Positions 61,736-64,000 of a DNA stretch of 64,000 bases are shown in pieces; the first letter of the stretch is position 1; each line of letters starts with the position of its first letter. The notes under the pieces are model-generated. The model was not told the DNA's origin, made no database searches, and was given only the letters and a program-made list of their open reading frames with translations. Position numbers and translations under genes: made by a program. Source of the DNA: Rhizobium sp. CF080 (GTDB taxonomy: Bacteria > Pseudomonadota > Alphaproteobacteria > Rhizobiales > Rhizobiaceae); assembly GCF_000282095.2 (NCBI RefSeq), contig NZ_AKKC02000002.1, forward strand, positions 496,001-560,000, in the 5' to 3' direction.

Positions 61736-61778
61736 ATCTCCCCCCTTGAGGGGGAGATGCCCGGCAGGGCAGAGGGGG
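61736..61778. repeat. Dispersed hairpin repeat, relative of the phnJ-phnK element ends
   Basis: ATCTCCCCC (61736) pairs with GGGGGAGAT (61750-61758) around a TTGA loop, followed by a GCCCGGCAGGGCAGAGGGG stretch. The latter half is the same motif as the 19-bp outer arms at 16244-16262 and 16410-16428 (CTCTGTCC-GCCGGAC). It lies between DUF5677 and the VOC gene. Confidence 0.7.
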
Positions 61779-61812
61779 TGTCACGCCCGCCGCTGCCGAC
61801 CTCCTTTCGCGC

Positions 61813-62184
61813 TTACGCGGCGCTCATCGCATAGACCCGCAGCCGGTGTCCGTCCGGATCGGTGACGGCGAACGTATAGCCGAAATCCATCTCTACCGGC
61901 GTCTGCAGCACGCGCAGGCCGCGGCTCGTCCAGTCGGCATAGACCTTGTCGACGCCGGCGGCATCGCCGTGCTTGAAGCATATTTCCGAGGCGCCGGTGC
62001 CAGCGGTTACCGAGGGCTCGGCGGTGTGGCGTGACCACAGGCCGAGCTTCATGCCGGTGTTCAGCACGAAGAGTGCAAAGGTCGGGGATTTTTCCACGGG
62101 TTCGGTGCCGAACAGGGACTGGTAGAAATCGGCGCTGGCGAGCGGATTGTCGACGAAGAGGATGGTGAAATCAGGGTGGATCAT
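61813..62184 (-). CDS. VOC-superfamily (glyoxalase/bleomycin-resistance) protein
   Basis: A 123-residue protein of two beta-alpha-beta-beta-beta modules. MIHPDFTILFVDNPLASADFYQ opens the first. FGYTFAVTDPDGHRLRVYAM closes the second with the usual DPDGHRLR motif. The His and Glu metal ligands of glyoxalase I are not all evident (N-terminal His is H3 in MIHPD), so activity is uncertain. GGAGAACTGAC precedes the ATG. The WYL regulator gene upstream on the same strand may be linked (68-bp gap). Confidence 0.85.
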   Translation of the reverse strand: MIHPDFTILFVDNPLASADFYQSLFGTEPVEKSPTFALFVLNTGMKLGLWSRHTAEPSVTAGTGASEICFKHGDAAGVDKVYADWTSRGLRVLQTPVEMDFGYTFAVTDPDGHRLRVYAMSAA

Positions 62185-62253
62185 GTCAGTTCTCCTTTGG
62201 TTGGGACTGACCGGAGATTATCGCACCCTACTGTCAGATAATGGCAGCAGCGT

Positions 62254-62949
62254 TCATGGCTGAGGCGGAATTCCCTCGGCCTGCCGCCACTCCTTGAGCA
62301 GGACCGGCCGGCGGCGCGGATAACGCGTTTCGGTCGAAACCGCCGACGAAATGCGATCGGTGCGGAAATGCCGGAAGTCTTGCCTCAGTTCGCACCAGGC
62401 GATCATGACCCTGACGCTGTCGAAGAAGCCGAGGGCGAATGGCCAGACTTTTCGATGGGTCAGCGCCCCCTTTTCGTCCTCATAGGCGAGTTCGAGGATG
62501 TGCTCGGCGCGGATAGCCCTTCGGATCAGGGCGAGATCTGCCCGGTCCTCGCTTCGTCGCGGCGCGCCGACAAGCAGCGTCGAATTGTCAAGTTCCTCCT
62601 TCAGGTCCGGCGGCAGCACGGCGGCGATCTTGGCGAGCGCATCGACGGCGCCGGCGGCCAGCCGCGCATCGGCAGTCTTCGCTACCCAGCGGGAGCCGAG
62701 CACCAGCGCCTCGATCTCCTCCTGCGAAAACATCATCGGCGGCAGCATGAAGCCAGGCCGCAATACGTAGCCAAGACCCGCCTCGCCTTCGATGAAGGCC
62801 CCTTGCGCCTGGAGGCTGGCGATATCGCGGTAGAGCGTGCGCAGGCTGACACCGGTCTCGGCGGCGAGTTTCGCGCCGCTGACCGGCTGGCGGTAGCGCC
62901 GGAGCGTCTGGAGAAGAGCCAGAAGGCGCTCGGAGCGGGCAACGGTCAT
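62254..62949 (-). CDS. WYL-domain transcriptional regulator (YafY/DeoR-type)
   Basis: A 231-residue regulator from the ATG at 62949 (MTVARSERLLALLQTLRRYR). The winged helix is VSGAKLAAETGVSLRTLYRDIASLQAQG. The WYL domain follows with HRKVWPFALGFFDSVRVMIAWCE and a C-terminal extension (RRRPVLLKEWRQ). The neighbouring VOC gene on the same strand is a likely target or partner; this arrangement of a YafY-type regulator beside a VOC gene is frequent in rhizobia. A longer frame upstream runs into repeat DNA. Confidence 0.9.
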   Translation of the reverse strand: MTVARSERLLALLQTLRRYRQPVSGAKLAAETGVSLRTLYRDIASLQAQGAFIEGEAGLGYVLRPGFMLPPMMFSQEEIEALVLGSRWVAKTADARLAAGAVDALAKIAAVLPPDLKEELDNSTLLVGAPRRSEDRADLALIRRAIRAEHILELAYEDEKGALTHRKVWPFALGFFDSVRVMIAWCELRQDFRHFRTDRISSAVSTETRYPRRRPVLLKEWRQAEGIPPQP

Positions 62950-63068
62950 GAAATTGTGCCCCCGTGTCTTTTCCTGGCCACTCACATGGGCCTTGCCGCT
63001 CGGCCCCGCTTCGGGTGTTCGTCTCGCGGGATGTTTCACCGGGTCATTGCGTCGAGTTCGCCGACCGG

Positions 63069-63276
63069 CCGGCGCTTCGCTTTGGCTCAGCGCGTTCGTC
63101 CTTCGGAATGATTCACTGGATCATTCCGTCGGCTTCGCCGACCAGTCCTCACTCGCTGCAATCGATCCACTGGATCGATTGCTCAAGCTTCGCTTGACCG
63201 CTCTGCCTTTCGCTTGCGCTCCGGGCGTTCCTCACTGCAATCGATTCGCTGGATCGATTGCTCAAGCTTCGCTTGA
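63069..63276. repeat. Cluster of palindromic units between the WYL gene and nudC
   Basis: After an inverted copy of the 25-bp repeat (63069-63093), three units follow, each a long palindrome with a CACTG/CGCTG centre next to a short hairpin with a TTC loop. Palindromes: 63105-63127 (GGAATGAT arms), 63158-63182 and 63237-63261 (GCAATCGATY arms). Short hairpins: 63128-63142 (GTCGGC-TTC-GCCGAC), 63183-63197 and 63262-63276 (TCAAGC-TTC-GCTTGA). The second and third units are near-identical with a 79-bp period. The last hairpin supplies the final codons and stop of nudC. Confidence 0.8.
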
Positions 63277-64000
63277 CCGTTCGTCACCCCACTCGATCCA
63301 GTCTCGCAGCAGGCGGTGGGCGATGGCGCCCTTGACCGGCGCGAAAAGCGGGGCGTCCGGCCCAGCATCGAGCATGGCGGCGGCCTCGGCGCGCTCGAAC
63401 CAGCGGACATCGGCCATTTCCTGTGGATCGATCCTGATCTCGGTGGATTTCGCCTCGGCGTAACAGCCGATCATCAGCGAATGCGGCATCGGCCAAGGCT
63501 GCGAGGCGTGGTAACGCACCCGGCCGGTCTCGATGCCGGATTCCTCGAAGGTCTCGCGGCGCACCGCATCCTCGATCGTCTCGCCAGGCTCCACGAAACC
63601 GGCGAGGCAGGAATACATGCCCTCCTGGAAATGGTGGCTGCGGCCGAGCAGGCAGCGGTCGCGCTCGGTGTCGATGGTGAGCATGATCACCACCGGGTCT
63701 GTGCGCGGGAAGGTCATGTGCTGGCACTGGGTGCAGACGCGCTTGTAGCCGCCGATCCTGGTTTCGGTCGGCGATCCGCATTTGCCGCAGAACCTGTTGG
63801 CGGCGTTCCAGTTGAGCAGCGCGACAGCCTGGGCGATCTCGCCCTGCAGTTCGCCTTCGATGAGCTGGTCGCGAAAGAGCGCGCGGGCCTCGGTCGGCTT
63901 GTAGTGGCCCGCCAGTTCCTCTGCCGCGATCAGCACCGGGACGGCGATGCGCGGCTCGCCGGTCTCGTGGTAACCGAGCAGCACGGCGTTATCGAAATCC
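63262..64000 (-). CDS. nudC: NAD(+) diphosphatase (NudC), 5' end outside window
   Basis: Hydrolyses NADH/NAD and removes NAD caps from RNA. The visible 246 residues lack the N-terminus; the frame continues past 64000, and the apparent start at 63984 is an internal codon. The zinc ribbon is FCGKCGSP...RVCTQC (four Cys). The Nudix box is GFVEPGETIEDAVRRETFEESG and the NudC tail motif SQPWPMPHSLMIG follows it. The last codons (RSSEA and stop) are encoded by a repeat hairpin (63262-63276), so the C-terminus may have been altered by repeat insertion. Confidence 0.93.
   Translation of the reverse strand, partial: DFDNAVLLGYHETGEPRIAVPVLIAAEELAGHYKPTEARALFRDQLIEGELQGEIAQAVALLNWNAANRFCGKCGSPTETRIGGYKRVCTQCQHMTFPRTDPVVIMLTIDTERDRCLLGRSHHFQEGMYSCLAGFVEPGETIEDAVRRETFEESGIETGRVRYHASQPWPMPHSLMIGCYAEAKSTEIRIDPQEMADVRWFERAEAAAMLDAGPDAPLFAPVKGAIAHRLLRDWIEWGDERSSEA

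Noticed and set aside
63105..63276. CRISPR array
   Set aside because: Only two near-identical units, each palindromic throughout, no spacers of constant length and no cas genes.

Overview
The window is a stretch of chromosome from an alphaproteobacterium of the Rhizobiaceae (Rhizobium, Neorhizobium or Agrobacterium type). This rests on high GC, codon use, near-identity in style of the housekeeping proteins to that group, rhizobial intergenic palindromes, two small RNAs resembling the alpha-r7 and alpha-r14 families, EcfG (RpoE2)-type promoters of the form GGAAC-N16-CGTT, and a GTTC-N7-GTTC LexA box. There is no prophage, insertion sequence with a transposase, CRISPR array, tRNA or rRNA. Assignments come from reading the sequence; no database search was run.

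Layout. 1-6878 (minus): end of a hydroxyacid dehydrogenase gene and a yejABEF peptide/microcin C-type ABC transporter operon, interrupted between yejE and yejF by a PIN-type toxin-antitoxin pair whose stop codon overlaps the yejF start. 7070-11321 (plus): mepA, mgsA-glk, dapB, gpmA. 11339-11941: a second toxin-antitoxin pair (ParE type) with a 40-bp palindromic operator. 11946-25545: a complete carbon-phosphorus lyase locus. It holds the repressor phnF, the core phnGHIJ, the ABC-like phnKL, an acetyltransferase, the transporter phnCDE1E2, and a DUF1045-phnM-phnN unit. Three Pho-box-like sites precede the phnG, phnC and DUF1045 units. A small antisense membrane-protein gene lies between phnI and phnJ, and a 185-bp fold-back repeat lies between phnJ and phnK.

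25637-34617: a small unknown gene, polA, an alpha-r7-like sRNA, a MarR regulator, an arsenic cassette (DUF6428 divergent from arsR-aqpS-arsC-MFS) and an M20 peptidase. 35044-38743: cspA, an alpha-r14 (NfeR1-like) sRNA with three CCUCCUCCC loops, ybaK, and a run of very small genes. Four of these small genes have EcfG promoters, and one 57-codon gene has a LexA box. 38912-44753: a class A penicillin-binding protein and dnaK-dnaJ. 44763-51265: a nitrilase-fold protein lacking its catalytic Cys, a LysE exporter, a TetR/membrane-protein pair with twin palindromic operators, LtrA, SlyX, a cupin and a globin-coupled chemoreceptor. 51659-64000: recF, a MoeB/ThiF protein, GNAT, a hydroxyacid dehydrogenase, a secreted SH3b protein, adenosine kinase, an unassigned sRNA candidate, an AEC permease, cytochrome c, kdsB, pheA, a DUF5677 gene, a VOC protein, a WYL regulator and the 3' part of nudC, with clusters of hairpin repeats around the last genes.

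How it works together. The phn locus would import phosphonates (PhnCDE), convert them through the radical-SAM C-P lyase PhnJ and its partners to phosphoribosyl cyclic phosphate, and recycle that to PRPP through a cyclic phosphodiesterase (probably DUF1045) and PhnN, under PhoB and PhnF control. The ars cassette follows the rhizobial AqpS scheme, in which ArsC makes arsenite that leaves through an aquaglyceroporin. The small-gene cluster at 36.3-38.4 kb looks like a local piece of the general stress regulon. The most unusual items are the composite fold-back element and antisense membrane gene inside the phn operon, the transporter-embedded toxin-antitoxin module, the EcfG small-gene cluster, the SOS-box microprotein gene and the nudC-terminal hairpin repeats.
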